Shown here: positions 1 through 9,779 of the stretch, piece by piece
Layout: each line of letters starts with the position of its first letter
Numbering within the stretch: position 1 is the first letter of the stretch
From: Bacteroidota bacterium
GTDB lineage: Bacteria > Bacteroidota > Bacteroidia > Flavobacteriales_D > Crocinitomicaceae
Length of the DNA stretch: 64,000 nt
Assembly (NCBI GenBank): GCA_030148165.1
Contig: JASBTZ010000003.1
Span: forward strand, 682,001 to 746,000
Direction: 5' to 3'
Made by a program: the position numbers and the translations under genes
The notes under the pieces: model-generated
What the model was told of the DNA's origin: nothing
Seen by the model: the letters and a program-made list of their open reading frames with translations, nothing else
Databases searched by the model: none

Positions 1-288
1 TACGGCTGCCAGCGCTGCAACCAACTGGACATTCAACAAGACAATGCTTCCCCATTCGTCTACTCCAAACAAAAATGGCAACATGACGGCGAAAAACCCT
101 TTAACAATATCAACAGATAGAACGATAGTCCCCGGCTTAGTTCCCAACACACGGAAGGTATTGGTCGCGCCGGCATTTTTGCTCCCATGTTCACGAACAT
201 CAATGTCATACCAGGCCTTACCCACCCATACAGCTGTGGGAATCGAACCAAGTAAGTAAGCAGTCAGACCAAATATTAAAAAATCCAT
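1..288 (-). CDS. plsY: PlsY glycerol-3-phosphate acyltransferase, 5' part (truncated by window edge)
   Basis: The reading frame stays open from an ATG at 288 to the window edge and gives the first 96 residues. They begin [19 protein letters not shown] and contain [16 protein letters not shown] and a DIVKG segment, which match the first two conserved motifs of PlsY. PlsY is the membrane enzyme that moves the acyl group of acyl-phosphate to glycerol-3-phosphate, the first step of phospholipid synthesis. Two hydrophobic stretches are visible (about residues 1-20 and 55-75). The family is usually about 200-220 residues, so roughly half is present. The start codon overlaps the last base of the stop of the upstream 1536-residue gene, so the two are probably co-transcribed and translationally coupled. 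Confidence 0.9.
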   Translation of the reverse strand, partial: MDFLIFGLTAYLLGSIPTAVWVGKAWYDIDVREHGSKNAGATNTFRVLGTKPGTIVLSVDIVKGFFAVMLPFLFGVDEWGSIVLLNVQLVAALAAV

Positions 289-3200
289 TACTGTTCAGCG
301 AAAAGTCCCAGAAATGTCGTGACGTACGCGCTGTTTGTTGTCAATTCGTATTTAAAGTTTTTACTCTTTAACTTATCTTCTTTCAATGCAGAAATAGCTG
401 CACTAAGTTCGGTATCACCCGTTCTGATACTTAGTTTACCATCCTTCTTAATCATCCCGTAATGCATGAAATAATCTCTACCTCCCGGAATATTCAGGTA
501 CATGGAGTATTCATCTCCTCCTACTTCCGTAAAGTATTGTAAGAAAGCTATCTTGAATGGAACATACTTCATCACAGGTTCGTCATATATATTTACCAAA
601 ACTGCGGACTCCGTTGTAGAGATCAATCCACGATCCTGACCATTCGCTAAAGATTTAAGTCGTATTCCGGTAACAACAATTGACTTCTCAAGTGACTTTG
701 GAATCTTACGTTTATTCTCAATGGTATATCCTGAATTAAAGCTCTCCGCAGTTTTAGAATCCTGCCATTCAGTTACAGCAGATTCCAGCGTGGTTGATCG
801 GAAATCCATTGGTTTCAGACCCTCAATTGCATCAATACGCTTGGCAACATCCTTAAAAATTCCTTCATCAAGCTTCAGATTGAAACGTGCTGTTATATTC
901 ATCGTTGTTTCTTCCGTAGCTTGATTGTAGTTTACGACACCTACCGCATCAACAGGTGCTTCACCGAATTCCATTCCAAGCGATATATTCCCCATTCCGT
1001 TCATGGAGCAACTTTCTGTATGAAGTGCAATGTAGTTCCCCGGTTCCTTGATACTCAAAAGCTTCTCTTTAGATCCGATCTGGAATTCTTTCGCATCCTC
1101 TTTGTATTGCAGATAACCGGAAGCTGTGATTACAATCGGATCTTCTTTTGAATCCAACGCTGAAAGGAAAGTCGGATAGAGCTCTACACTATCACGTGCC
1201 CTTGAATTTCGCCAGACGATACCCGCTGAAATCGGATTTCCATCTAGATCTTTCATTTCTTTCGCAACCGGTATTTGAATGTTTTTTGGATCTAGTTGAG
1301 CTGTAAACGACATCCAGTTTCGATCGAACTTATTGCAATCGTGGTTAATTCTTGTCGCTCCGTCGAATGTGATCGTCGGATCTGATGCCTTGACTATGGC
1401 CTTTCCGTAATAATCAAATCGAGGACTCAACTTAAAATTCTGACGTTCAGCGATATCACCTGATGCAACTGTTTGGTAGGATGTGTCCAGTCCGATATTA
1501 TTCATCAGGATATTGAACTTCGTACTATCCGCATCGTAATAAGCATACATACCGCTTGCCTTGTAATCTCGTCTTGCATTGATCGATACGATCGCATCTT
1601 CGAATTTGTGATACTTAGTGATATAGTTGGCAACCACCGTCGCATTATGCAATTCATCGATCTTCGCTTTCTTGCGGATATTCAGTTTCATACTATCAGG
1701 ATAAATACGCGCATCGGCAATATCCACATACTCTACCTCATCACAATAGATCGTTTTCTCCTTCACGCTGAATTTTGCTTTTGGGGCGCGGAACTGAAGT
1801 GAATCCTGTTTTGGATGTAAAGAGAAGAAGTTTGGTCCTTTGAGATCTACTCCCGTGTTGATTGCCACATCCTGATCTTGTTGACGTTCCATCTCTATTG
1901 AGTATTCGTCCATGAACCAGGTAAACTTGTCCATCTTACACATGTATTGAATAACCGGGAATACCACCGGTGATTCTCCTTGATTTGAGTTGAACTCTCC
2001 CTTGCGTTCTTTAAAGGAAACATGAGCCGAGACGTTATCTGTTTTCAATGCGAATGGATCTTCTGTAACATCCTCATTAGTATTGGCCAAATTGAAATCA
2101 GCCGTATCGGCATCTACATCCCAGCGTTTATATGAGAATCCATCAGAAACAAGCGTTCCGCGACCAAGGTCCATAAAACCATCCCCTGTCATGCCTGTCG
2201 GCTGAATAATAGCAATACCGGTCATCGTAGCTTCGCCGTCAAAAAAGTCTAATGGTTTTTTAGGTAATGATGCCACCTTTAACTTATTATCCTGAGGTAC
2301 ATACGTAATGTAAGCCTGTTCCGCTTTAACCGGAGGGAATTCGACAGCCGTCTCGTGGGCCTTGTTTTCGAAGTTAGCATAACCGATAGTCGAATCCGGT
2401 AGGAAATTCAAGCCTTTTGAAATGGAAGTCGAATGAATAAAGTTAATAGTCCCAGCGCCCTGTAGTCCATTGTGGGACAAAAGTATTTTATTTTCATACT
2501 TCGCTTCTGAGCCGTAAAATGGATAGCCTCCCGGAGGTGCTTTGGTTGAAAAGCCAAATGAATAATCCGGCATGATCTTCACCGGTTCACGAATAACAGG
2601 AAATATACCCGCTGATGTCAACTCACCCTCAAATTGAAGAGCTGCTTCATTAAAGCTGTTCATACTATCCAATTCAAATGGATCAAGTGTATAATAGAAA
2701 CGTGTGCTATCGTATACACCTCTGAAAATATCTTTGGAGTTATAAAAGATCTTAGTCTCCGTAGTTGATTTCAAAATCGGGTAATACTCGAACCCTGGCT
2801 TTGTTCCTGATTTGTTTTCAACGTCATCGATAATAACGTCTCCTGTAATTCCTGAGATACTACTAACCATAGGTATAGGGCGCATTCCGTCTTCCTTTCG
2901 GAGTGGCCTTGCTCGAATAATTGCATCCGTGCTCTGCAGGATTTTGATCTTAAACTCGTCGTAGTGAAACTCTGAAGCCACCGTATTGATCTCCATTTTC
3001 CCAACATTCACCCAACCGGAAAAGTTGAAGTCTCTGTTTTGCTTGAGCGTTATCTCATTGCTTCCCGGGAATATCACAACGTTTTTATTTGCAGAAATCG
3101 GTACATTATCAACTGCGTTCAGACTAAGCGCCATGGTTGTCAGGTCCATCGTCGCATAATTTTTCATCAGTCGACGTTTCTCGTTCAGTTCATCATATCT

Positions 3201-4898
3201 TTCCTGAACAGAGCTTAAATACGGATCCTTTTCGATCTGCTCTTTCGTGTAGCCTTTTAATTCTTTGGGACGAAGGTCTGTTTTAAATACCATATTATCG
3301 TAATCCTTACGTTCCGCCTTGGCCGCAACGAATGTTTCCAGCTTGTCGTTTATGCGAACTGTTTTTGCCTCGGTATCATAGGTGATAAAACCAAGATTTG
3401 AAAGTTTCAATAAAGTCGCTTTAGCTTGCTCAACTGTCATAGATAGCGCAGTCGCTGCAGAGCCTTCACTCATGATAGGCTCATCGTATTTGTAGGCATA
3501 TCTGGAAAGTGCAACAAGCGGATGCAGTTTACTCATCGCCTGCAATTCATCGTATAGACGCGCATCGAAATAGTCCTTGGACTCGAAGCTAGCAATTCGT
3601 TGCTCCTGACCAGTGCCAAATTCATAGGTGAAATCCATTCGATCTGAATCATACACCCATGTGATCTTCGGAACAAAAATATCAAGTTGGTGATAAGAGT
3701 CCTGAAAAGGCGCTTCACCAATTCCTTTTCGTGATCGTGCAAATTGGATATTCTGTTTTTCCAGGTCGTAGCTAAGTTCAACACCGGGATGATAAAGCGA
3801 ATCACCCGTTCCAAAGTAAATAGCAGTCTCCGCGCGCGGTACCTGAATCATTTTTTCGGATACAATTACCAGTTGTGATTTTGAATATATGAACGGGACG
3901 TTGTTGCGTTTGATTGTAATCGATGCCGGTTCAGCATTGGTTCCTGCACCAATAAAGCTTGCACCTTTCAACTGAAAGCCACCTACGTAATCAACATTTG
4001 GTTTGATTTCCTTAATAATTAATTTGCGATCGAATGACAGGAACTGCGGATAGACCTTGTCCTCTTCTCTGTTTATCTTGAATGCCCGATCGGTCATGAT
4101 TCCGGTAATAGGCTTCTCGAAGTAACTGGTAGTAAGCGTAACGGTGTCGAATCGAACGGTCGATGTTCTAAGAGAGGCTTCATAGTCTTCAAAAACTGCA
4201 AAATTCTTCTGTGGGTCTAATCCAACCTTTTCCCAGGTGATCTTTCCACTTTCTCCCTGCCATTTTTTCAAACTTGGATCGTAGGTTCCTTTTGCATCTA
4301 TGATGGCCATACTATCGATGATCATCCCTTTATCACTTGCCTTGTTACTAGCCACACGACAAACGAGTCTTCCTCCTTCAAATTCAATAAATGCCTTATT
4401 ATCGAATTTAAACTCATAGCTTCCTCCTGTATAGAACCAGTCAAAATTCGATGCTGTAGCTATTTTTCTTTCCGAAAAGAAGCCTGCGGACATATCTGCA
4501 AAATCACTGAACTTTTTAGAGTTCCGACTATCCAGTAGTTTATCTGCTGAACTGTGCCAGGCCTTAAAGCTGGCTTCTGATTGCTTACTGGCGATTAGTG
4601 CGCTTACAGAATATACGTAATTATAGATGTCAGGATATATCTTGAATTTCTTCGTTTCCAGCAGGTTACAGGTCTGCACCATTCGATGAAAGTAATCATC
4701 CGGAAAATCTCCCGATTCCAGTAATTGCGTTGGAAGGGTTTTCTTGGCGAAAGTCTGATAATCACCATTACCGTATTCTCTTAGGAGTTTTTCAAATTGT
4801 TTGACGAACTTATCCCGGTCATCGGGATAGCTCTGTGAAAATGTTACACAAGAAACAAGGATGCTGATCGAAGCAGCTAATACTTTCATCCAATTCAT
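288..4898 (-). CDS. very large exported beta-rich protein of unknown function (1536 aa)
   Basis: I do not recognise a named family. The protein starts with a signal peptide ([23 protein letters not shown], cleavage probably near residue 21). A helical segment follows to about residue 140, then roughly 1350 residues of short alternating polar/hydrophobic strands. Many strand blocks have the form [20 protein letters not shown], which resembles the stacked strands of OstA/LptA-type or similar periplasmic beta proteins, but this is only an impression. No catalytic motif, T9SS sorting domain or lipobox is visible. It lies 2 bases downstream of prmA and its stop overlaps the plsY start by 1 base, so it belongs to the tpiA-prmA-plsY operon. 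A role in the periplasm or on the cell surface is inferred only from the signal peptide. The reading frame is intact. Confidence 0.8.
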   Translation of the reverse strand: MNWMKVLAASISILVSCVTFSQSYPDDRDKFVKQFEKLLREYGNGDYQTFAKKTLPTQLLESGDFPDDYFHRMVQTCNLLETKKFKIYPDIYNYVYSVSALIASKQSEASFKAWHSSADKLLDSRNSKKFSDFADMSAGFFSERKIATASNFDWFYTGGSYEFKFDNKAFIEFEGGRLVCRVASNKASDKGMIIDSMAIIDAKGTYDPSLKKWQGESGKITWEKVGLDPQKNFAVFEDYEASLRTSTVRFDTVTLTTSYFEKPITGIMTDRAFKINREEDKVYPQFLSFDRKLIIKEIKPNVDYVGGFQLKGASFIGAGTNAEPASITIKRNNVPFIYSKSQLVIVSEKMIQVPRAETAIYFGTGDSLYHPGVELSYDLEKQNIQFARSRKGIGEAPFQDSYHQLDIFVPKITWVYDSDRMDFTYEFGTGQEQRIASFESKDYFDARLYDELQAMSKLHPLVALSRYAYKYDEPIMSEGSAATALSMTVEQAKATLLKLSNLGFITYDTEAKTVRINDKLETFVAAKAERKDYDNMVFKTDLRPKELKGYTKEQIEKDPYLSSVQERYDELNEKRRLMKNYATMDLTTMALSLNAVDNVPISANKNVVIFPGSNEITLKQNRDFNFSGWVNVGKMEINTVASEFHYDEFKIKILQSTDAIIRARPLRKEDGMRPIPMVSSISGITGDVIIDDVENKSGTKPGFEYYPILKSTTETKIFYNSKDIFRGVYDSTRFYYTLDPFELDSMNSFNEAALQFEGELTSAGIFPVIREPVKIMPDYSFGFSTKAPPGGYPFYGSEAKYENKILLSHNGLQGAGTINFIHSTSISKGLNFLPDSTIGYANFENKAHETAVEFPPVKAEQAYITYVPQDNKLKVASLPKKPLDFFDGEATMTGIAIIQPTGMTGDGFMDLGRGTLVSDGFSYKRWDVDADTADFNLANTNEDVTEDPFALKTDNVSAHVSFKERKGEFNSNQGESPVVFPVIQYMCKMDKFTWFMDEYSIEMERQQDQDVAINTGVDLKGPNFFSLHPKQDSLQFRAPKAKFSVKEKTIYCDEVEYVDIADARIYPDSMKLNIRKKAKIDELHNATVVANYITKYHKFEDAIVSINARRDYKASGMYAYYDADSTKFNILMNNIGLDTSYQTVASGDIAERQNFKLSPRFDYYGKAIVKASDPTITFDGATRINHDCNKFDRNWMSFTAQLDPKNIQIPVAKEMKDLDGNPISAGIVWRNSRARDSVELYPTFLSALDSKEDPIVITASGYLQYKEDAKEFQIGSKEKLLSIKEPGNYIALHTESCSMNGMGNISLGMEFGEAPVDAVGVVNYNQATEETTMNITARFNLKLDEGIFKDVAKRIDAIEGLKPMDFRSTTLESAVTEWQDSKTAESFNSGYTIENKRKIPKSLEKSIVVTGIRLKSLANGQDRGLISTTESAVLVNIYDEPVMKYVPFKIAFLQYFTEVGGDEYSMYLNIPGGRDYFMHYGMIKKDGKLSIRTGDTELSAAISALKEDKLKSKNFKYELTTNSAYVTTFLGLFAEQ

Positions 4899-4900
4899 AC

Positions 4901-5737
4901 CTATTCGTTCGTTTTAGTCAGACTCATGGCTGCCCATTCATCTTTGGTCAATACTTTATCCTTTCTGAAACCACAATCCTTCGCAAAGTCGGTCATTTCA
5001 TCAACATCGGACTCGAAGAACCCACTCAACAGTAAAGTTCCATTAAGCTCTAGCGCCCTGTTATATGCTTGTAAATGTGATTTCAGAATATTCTTATTGA
5101 TGTTAGCAATAATTAATCCAAATCTCCGGTCGCCAATCTTATCTACATCACCTTCAACCACCTCTATTAGCTCACATTTGTTTAACTCTACATTTTCCTT
5201 GGCATTAATTGCTGCCCATTCTTCTATGTCGATCGCCAGAATCTCTTTAGCTCCAAGTTTCTCAGCGATAATAGCCAATACTCCTGTTCCGGAACCCATG
5301 TCGAGCACCTTTTCGGGGAGATCCATTTCAAACAACATTTTCGTCATCAACCAGGTCGTCTGGTGATGCCCTGTTCCAAAAGACATTTGTGGCTGTATGA
5401 TCACAGGTAAGCCAACGACATTTACGGCATCGTGAAATGGCGCCAGGATAGTCGCATAATTTTCAACATGAACAGGATCAAATTCTTCTTCCCACTTGGC
5501 ATTCCAGTTTTGTTGTGGGATAATCTCGTGAGATAGCTCAAACTCCAGTTCATCATTTGAATAGAGCGATGATTGTTTGAGTACCTCCTGATAGTTCAAT
5601 TCTGCTGGAGCATATGCCTGAATACCTTCATCCGTTTCCACAAAGCTGTCGAAACCAAGCTCTGCCAGCTCAGCAATTAAAATCTCGCTCCACGGTTTAC
5701 ACGGTTTGAGCTTAATATTCAATTCTAGTGTATCCAA
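4901..5737 (-). CDS. prmA: PrmA, ribosomal protein L11 methyltransferase
   Basis: The 278-residue protein has the PrmA layout: an N-terminal substrate-recognition domain (about 1-110), the linker motif QPQMSFGTGHHQTT (about 115-128), then a class I SAM-dependent methyltransferase core with motif I VLDMGSGTGVL (144-154) and an acidic ribose-binding position in ILAIDIEEWA. The catalytic-loop residues appear as GLIIANINKNIL, where bacterial PrmA has an N-(I/L)-x-x-type sequence. It trimethylates ribosomal protein L11 on lysine and N-terminal amines in the cytoplasm. It sits 3 bases after tpiA and 2 bases before the 1536-residue gene, consistent with one operon. The length is slightly short for the family but typical for Bacteroidota. 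Confidence 0.93.
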   Translation of the reverse strand: MDTLELNIKLKPCKPWSEILIAELAELGFDSFVETDEGIQAYAPAELNYQEVLKQSSLYSNDELEFELSHEIIPQQNWNAKWEEEFDPVHVENYATILAPFHDAVNVVGLPVIIQPQMSFGTGHHQTTWLMTKMLFEMDLPEKVLDMGSGTGVLAIIAEKLGAKEILAIDIEEWAAINAKENVELNKCELIEVVEGDVDKIGDRRFGLIIANINKNILKSHLQAYNRALELNGTLLLSGFFESDVDEMTDFAKDCGFRKDKVLTKDEWAAMSLTKTNE

Positions 5738-5740
5738 TTC

Positions 5741-6484
5741 TTAAGCGTTGATTATCGAGCAGAAAGAATCTGCTTTTAATGATGCTCCCCCAATTAATCC
5801 ACCATCCACGTTCTCACATGCAAATAACTCCGAAGCATTCTGTGGGTTACAGCTACCGCCATAAAGAATACTCACAGAATCAGCTATGTCTTCTCCGTAC
5901 TTCTCAGAAATCCAGCTGCGAATAGCGCTATGCATGTCTTCCGCTTGCTGTGTACTGGCTGTTTTACCTGTACCAATGGCCCAAACCGGCTCATAGGCAA
6001 TCAGAATTTCCTTCATGTCATTTGCACTTAGGTGGAATAGACTCTCTTCCAATTGCTGTCGAACGTGGTCATTTTCATTTCCCGCTTCCCGAACCTCGAG
6101 CGGTTCTCCGCAGCAAAAGATAAACTCAAATTCATTCGCTACAGCTGCGTCAACCTTTGCCTTCAACAGTTCATTGGTTTCCCCGAAAATTGAGCGTCGT
6201 TCGCTATGTCCTATTAATCCAATAAATGCTCCACACCCGGTTACCTGCTCAATTGAAATTTCTCCGGTGAATGCTCCTTTCGACTCATGGTAAAAATTCT
6301 GAACACCAATTTCCAAACTGGATGCAGTATCTGCCAGTGTGCTAACGAATAACGATGGTACAAATGCCATTACACGTATCTCGTCGTTACTCGTGTAGTT
6401 TGCTTCAATTTCTTTAACCAACTGAACGCCTTCAGCCAGACCTAAATTCATCTTCCAATTTCCTGCAACTACTTTTCTCCCCAT
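5741..6484 (-). CDS. tpiA: triosephosphate isomerase
   Basis: A full-length 247-residue TIM-barrel enzyme that interconverts dihydroxyacetone phosphate and glyceraldehyde-3-phosphate in glycolysis and gluconeogenesis. The catalytic residues are visible: Lys11 in GNWKMN, His93 in IGHSERR and Glu165 in AYEPVWAIGTG; the last motif also carries the flexible loop 6. The phosphate-binding SILYGGS and GGLIGGASL segments are present near the C-terminus. The start codon overlaps the stop of the upstream DoxX-like gene by 1 base (TAATG arrangement), and prmA follows after 3 bases. The close spacing suggests a shared transcript starting near 8930. Confidence 0.97.
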   Translation of the reverse strand: MGRKVVAGNWKMNLGLAEGVQLVKEIEANYTSNDEIRVMAFVPSLFVSTLADTASSLEIGVQNFYHESKGAFTGEISIEQVTGCGAFIGLIGHSERRSIFGETNELLKAKVDAAVANEFEFIFCCGEPLEVREAGNENDHVRQQLEESLFHLSANDMKEILIAYEPVWAIGTGKTASTQQAEDMHSAIRSWISEKYGEDIADSVSILYGGSCNPQNASELFACENVDGGLIGGASLKADSFCSIINA

Positions 6485-8355
6485 TATTTTAAATGTTTCT
6501 CTGTAAAGCTCTTTCCTCTCGGAATTGATCGGTGTGAATACTTTTCAGTCACTATGGCATTTTCGATCACCAACAAAGCAGGATTTGATCTTGAAATAAC
6601 TTTCAGCTCGATCTCATCCATGATAAACGTTGGCACATCGAACTTATGTTTATCTCTAAATGCATTGATCTCTTCACGCGAAGAATTACATACAAATATG
6701 AATGGTACTCCTTTTCTCTGACACGCTTCAAAGATCTCTTTAATTCGGTCTATCTCATTCAGATTAGCTTCACTTAGTCTTCTTGACACCAACATGACGA
6801 TTTTATCTTCCGCCAGTATCGCATCCTTAATCTGCAGATCGGTTATTGCCGGATTGATCTTGACAATCGTATCGAGAATCGTGTATTCTTCCGGTGGGAA
6901 CATTTCAGGTATATACTCCTCAATTGGTGTTTCCATATCCGAATCATATTCTATGGAATGAATCTTAAGCACTTGTGTCATGGAAGTATCCAGCATCGCT
7001 TTAACGAATGAGACATTTCGCTCAGCATCAGAGATGTCCTCCATGTAAATAACCGGGTTAAAGTCCATAATAGACGGATTCACTGGCTCAACAACAACTA
7101 CCTCACCTTCATATTCCGACTTCCATTTCTCCGTATTCGACCAGACTTCCGGATCTATTTCACCCATCGGTAAATACTGTGATTCTCCTGTTTCCAGATT
7201 CGTAATCGTATAGTAAAACGCGGACTCACCTTTCACACCGTTGTTCATGTTTTCGATCAGATTGGAACCAACAGAATAAGGTCGGTAATCTTTCAAAGGA
7301 ACATACATTAGCACATAGATTTCCAGAATAATGCACCAGACGGTTACCAGCAACGCTACCATCCAATGATTACTAAGGTACTTGTGCTTAAGGTTTAACA
7401 ACCACAATGAAGAGAGAATCGCTAATAGTCCGAACCAGAATGGGAAATACCAACCAAACACCCAGCAAAAGAAGATAATCACCATAATTGAGGTGGGTAC
7501 AAACACCATGTTATCCTTTCGCGTATTTGGTTTGATCTGCCATTGAGCGATGAAAACCCATAGCACCAGGTAGAGCAAAACGATGTCCTTCCAAAGCGAT
7601 TCGTTCGGAGTTAAGGATCTTCCCACTGATCCCTTCAGTGCGTCACCAAAACATCCACAATCTTTTACGCACTGCGGTTGTTTCATTTCATCGACCACTA
7701 CCTCCTCCTTATTACTGGAGACGATCGTGATATCTTCGTTCGCTTTGGCTTCATCAATCTTAATCTGGGCAATCGGATCGTTGGCTGCGTAAGTATCTCT
7801 ATCCGTAAATTTCGAATCCGGATCACAATTCGCGGTATGCCATGTAAGAAAAGTAAAGAACAGCATCATCAACATTAACAGGTAAGAGACCAGTTTGATC
7901 TTCCCTCCTATAATCGTCAATACACCAAGAACTATCTCTGCTATACAGATCAGAATACTGAGAAACAATGCATAATCTATGAAAAACTCCATTGAGAAAC
8001 CGGGCGCAGAGAACCATTCTTTTATTCTATAAGCCAATGCTCCATCTTCAAAATACTCTTCCAGTTTGTAGGCAAAGCCCATTGGATCATTTGCCTTTAC
8101 CAGCCCGGAAACGATGAATAACCCACCTATGATTACCCGTGCGACACTCGACATGAGCATTCGTCCCTTCATAATGATAAGACCACCAATACTCAGTATC
8201 AGCAGAATCAGTCCTATTGTCAGAAACATCGTGGATTGCTTCTCAAAGCTCTCATGATATCCCATTACCATGAAAGCCATACCAATAAGATTCAACAGGA
8301 CGAATATGCTATTGAATAGTAATGATCTACCTTCTAGTGTTATTCTTTCTCTCAT
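6484..8355 (-). CDS. DoxX/MauE-like multi-pass membrane protein with C-terminal thioredoxin-like domain
   Basis: The 623-residue protein starts with about nine predicted membrane segments (roughly residues 13-350). Within them is a DoxX-type core with GGLFIVSGLVKANDPMGFA (about 77-94) and a cysteine-rich loop CVKDCGCFGDAL (Cys229, Cys233, Cys235), as in the Bacteroidota BT_3928-like/MauE redox-associated proteins. Residues 360-623 look soluble; the last 120 residues resemble a thioredoxin fold (FIFVCNSSREEINAF, then DVPTFIMDE and NPALLVIENAIV) but lack a CxxC pair. An envelope redox or maturation role is inferred from the family only. It is the second gene of the DUF1599-doxX-tpiA-prmA operon, 10 bases after DUF1599 and overlapping tpiA by 1 base. 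It is longer than many relatives because of the soluble tail. Confidence 0.8.
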   Translation of the reverse strand: MRERITLEGRSLLFNSIFVLLNLIGMAFMVMGYHESFEKQSTMFLTIGLILLILSIGGLIIMKGRMLMSSVARVIIGGLFIVSGLVKANDPMGFAYKLEEYFEDGALAYRIKEWFSAPGFSMEFFIDYALFLSILICIAEIVLGVLTIIGGKIKLVSYLLMLMMLFFTFLTWHTANCDPDSKFTDRDTYAANDPIAQIKIDEAKANEDITIVSSNKEEVVVDEMKQPQCVKDCGCFGDALKGSVGRSLTPNESLWKDIVLLYLVLWVFIAQWQIKPNTRKDNMVFVPTSIMVIIFFCWVFGWYFPFWFGLLAILSSLWLLNLKHKYLSNHWMVALLVTVWCIILEIYVLMYVPLKDYRPYSVGSNLIENMNNGVKGESAFYYTITNLETGESQYLPMGEIDPEVWSNTEKWKSEYEGEVVVVEPVNPSIMDFNPVIYMEDISDAERNVSFVKAMLDTSMTQVLKIHSIEYDSDMETPIEEYIPEMFPPEEYTILDTIVKINPAITDLQIKDAILAEDKIVMLVSRRLSEANLNEIDRIKEIFEACQRKGVPFIFVCNSSREEINAFRDKHKFDVPTFIMDEIELKVISRSNPALLVIENAIVTEKYSHRSIPRGKSFTEKHLK

Positions 8356-8365
8356 TGTTTTGCTA

Positions 8366-8914
8366 TTAAGCGCCTTGTCCTTTACCCAAATGGATCAGGG
8401 CAAAAACACTATAATTCAACATATCAAAATAGTTGGCATCGATACCTTCACTGATAATGGTACTTCCATTATTGTCTTCTATCTGTTTAACCCGAAGTAT
8501 CTTTTGCAGGATCATGTCTGTTAATGAACTAACGCGCATGTCACGCCACGCTTCGCCGTAGTCGTGGTTCTTTTTCTCCATCAGATCTTTCGCTTTTCCG
8601 GCGTATTTATCGTACAACGCTACCGCCTGATCAGCATTCAACTCAACCTCTTTGAGTTCCTTCTCTTCCAGTTGAATAATAGCCATGATACAGTAATTCA
8701 CAATAGCAATAAACTCATCCTCTATGTTCTCACCTACTTTGTTTTCTCCCGTCTCCTGAATGGTTCTGATACGCTGCGCTTTAATGAATAATTGGTCCGT
8801 CAAAGAGCTTGGTCGCAAAATGCGCCACGCTGTACCATAGTCCTTTGTTTTCTTAGAGAAAATATCTCTGCAAACATTGATTACATTTGTATATTCAGTA
8901 TTCGTTTTATTCAT
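8366..8914 (-). CDS. DUF1599-domain protein, two tandem repeats
   Basis: The protein carries two copies of the DUF1599 unit. The first is KKTKDYGTAWRILRPSSLTDQLFIKAQRI and the second is KKNHDYGEAWRDMRVSSLTDMILQKILRV; both have the K-x-x-x-D-Y-G-x-A-W-R signature and are followed by helical segments. DUF1599 is common in Bacteroidota and phages and has been linked to nucleotide modification, but its biochemical role here is unknown. I place the start at the ATG at 8914 (MNKTNTEY), giving 182 residues. An in-frame ATG at 8932 would add MQHMEL but would overlap the divergent folP start at 8924. It is the first gene of the operon running through doxX-like, tpiA, prmA and plsY. Confidence 0.85.
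   Translation of the reverse strand: MNKTNTEYTNVINVCRDIFSKKTKDYGTAWRILRPSSLTDQLFIKAQRIRTIQETGENKVGENIEDEFIAIVNYCIMAIIQLEEKELKEVELNADQAVALYDKYAGKAKDLMEKKNHDYGEAWRDMRVSSLTDMILQKILRVKQIEDNNGSTIISEGIDANYFDMLNYSVFALIHLGKGQGA
8882..8889 (+). promoter_or_regulatory. candidate -7 promoter box for folP
   Basis: TACATTTG matches the Bacteroidota sigma-A -7 consensus TAnnTTTG and lies 34 bases before the folP ATG, inside the divergent DUF1599 coding region. No convincing -33 TTG at the usual spacing was seen, so this is tentative. Confidence 0.35.
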
Positions 8915-8923
8915 TAATTCCAT

Positions 8924-9778
8924 ATGCTGCATTCAAACGTTGAAGATACATATTTTCAGAGGAAATTCACTGTGCGGCTGGACGATAAATTGCTTGATTT
9001 ATCCCGTCCGGTTGTTATGGGTATTCTGAACGTAACACCGGATTCCTTTTATAGCGGGAGCAGAACGTCAACTGAGGAAGAAATACTACAGAAAACTGAA
9101 AGAATGTTAAATGATGGCGCCACGATAATTGATATCGGTGGTTACTCTTCACGTCCCGGAGCTGATGACATCGCGATTGAAGAAGAAACCAGGCGAATCA
9201 CATTGGCAATTAGCACCATTAAAAAGTCGTTTCCAGAAGCCGTTATTTCCATCGATACTTTTCGTTCAGAGGTCGCAGAAACAGCAATAAATGAGGGAGC
9301 ACAAATCATCAATGACATTAGTGGCTTCGAGATCGACCCGAAGATTATAGATGTCGCTGTTCGTTACAAAACGCCTTACATTTTAATGCATATACGTGGG
9401 AATCCTCAAACGATGACGAAACTAACTACGTATGATAATCTACTCAAGGATATCTTCCGATATTTCAAAGAGAAAACAGATCAGTTAAAAACCGCCGGCG
9501 TTCACGATATCATTCTGGATCCCGGATTCGGGTTTAGTAAGACAATGGAACAGAGTCACGCTTTATTGCAAAACCTTCAATTATTGAATATGTTTGACTT
9601 ACCCGTATTAGCGGGACTTTCACGTAAATCAATGATCTATAAGAAATTGAATGTCAGCCCGGAAGACTCACTCAATGGAACTATTGCGTTGAATGCTATT
9701 GCCTTGTCAAAAGGAGCAAGAATATTGCGTGTACATGACGTTAAAGAAGCCGCAGAGCTTATTCGATTGTTAGCATAA
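8924..9778 (+). CDS. folP: dihydropteroate synthase
   Basis: A 284-residue TIM-barrel enzyme that condenses 6-hydroxymethyl-dihydropterin diphosphate with p-aminobenzoate in folate synthesis; it is the sulfonamide target. Visible motifs are GILNVTPDSF (33-42), DIGGYSSRPGA (70-80, with Tyr-Ser-Ser where many enzymes have Glu-Ser-Thr), INDISGFE, ILDPGFGFSKT and GLSRKSMI. All expected loops are present and the length is normal. It is divergent from DUF1599 with only 9 bases between the chosen starts. The Na/Pi cotransporter-like gene follows after 1 base, so the two probably form an operon. Confidence 0.96.
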   Translation: MLHSNVEDTYFQRKFTVRLDDKLLDLSRPVVMGILNVTPDSFYSGSRTSTEEEILQKTERMLNDGATIIDIGGYSSRPGADDIAIEEETRRITLAISTIKKSFPEAVISIDTFRSEVAETAINEGAQIINDISGFEIDPKIIDVAVRYKTPYILMHIRGNPQTMTKLTTYDNLLKDIFRYFKEKTDQLKTAGVHDIILDPGFGFSKTMEQSHALLQNLQLLNMFDLPVLAGLSRKSMIYKKLNVSPEDSLNGTIALNAIALSKGARILRVHDVKEAAELIRLLA

Positions 9779-9779
9779 G

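Noticed and set aside
1473-1802. Open frame of 109 codons on the plus strand inside the 1536-residue gene
   Set aside because: It is antisense to a long coding region with a clear signal peptide and continuous frame; no family resemblance and no promoter.
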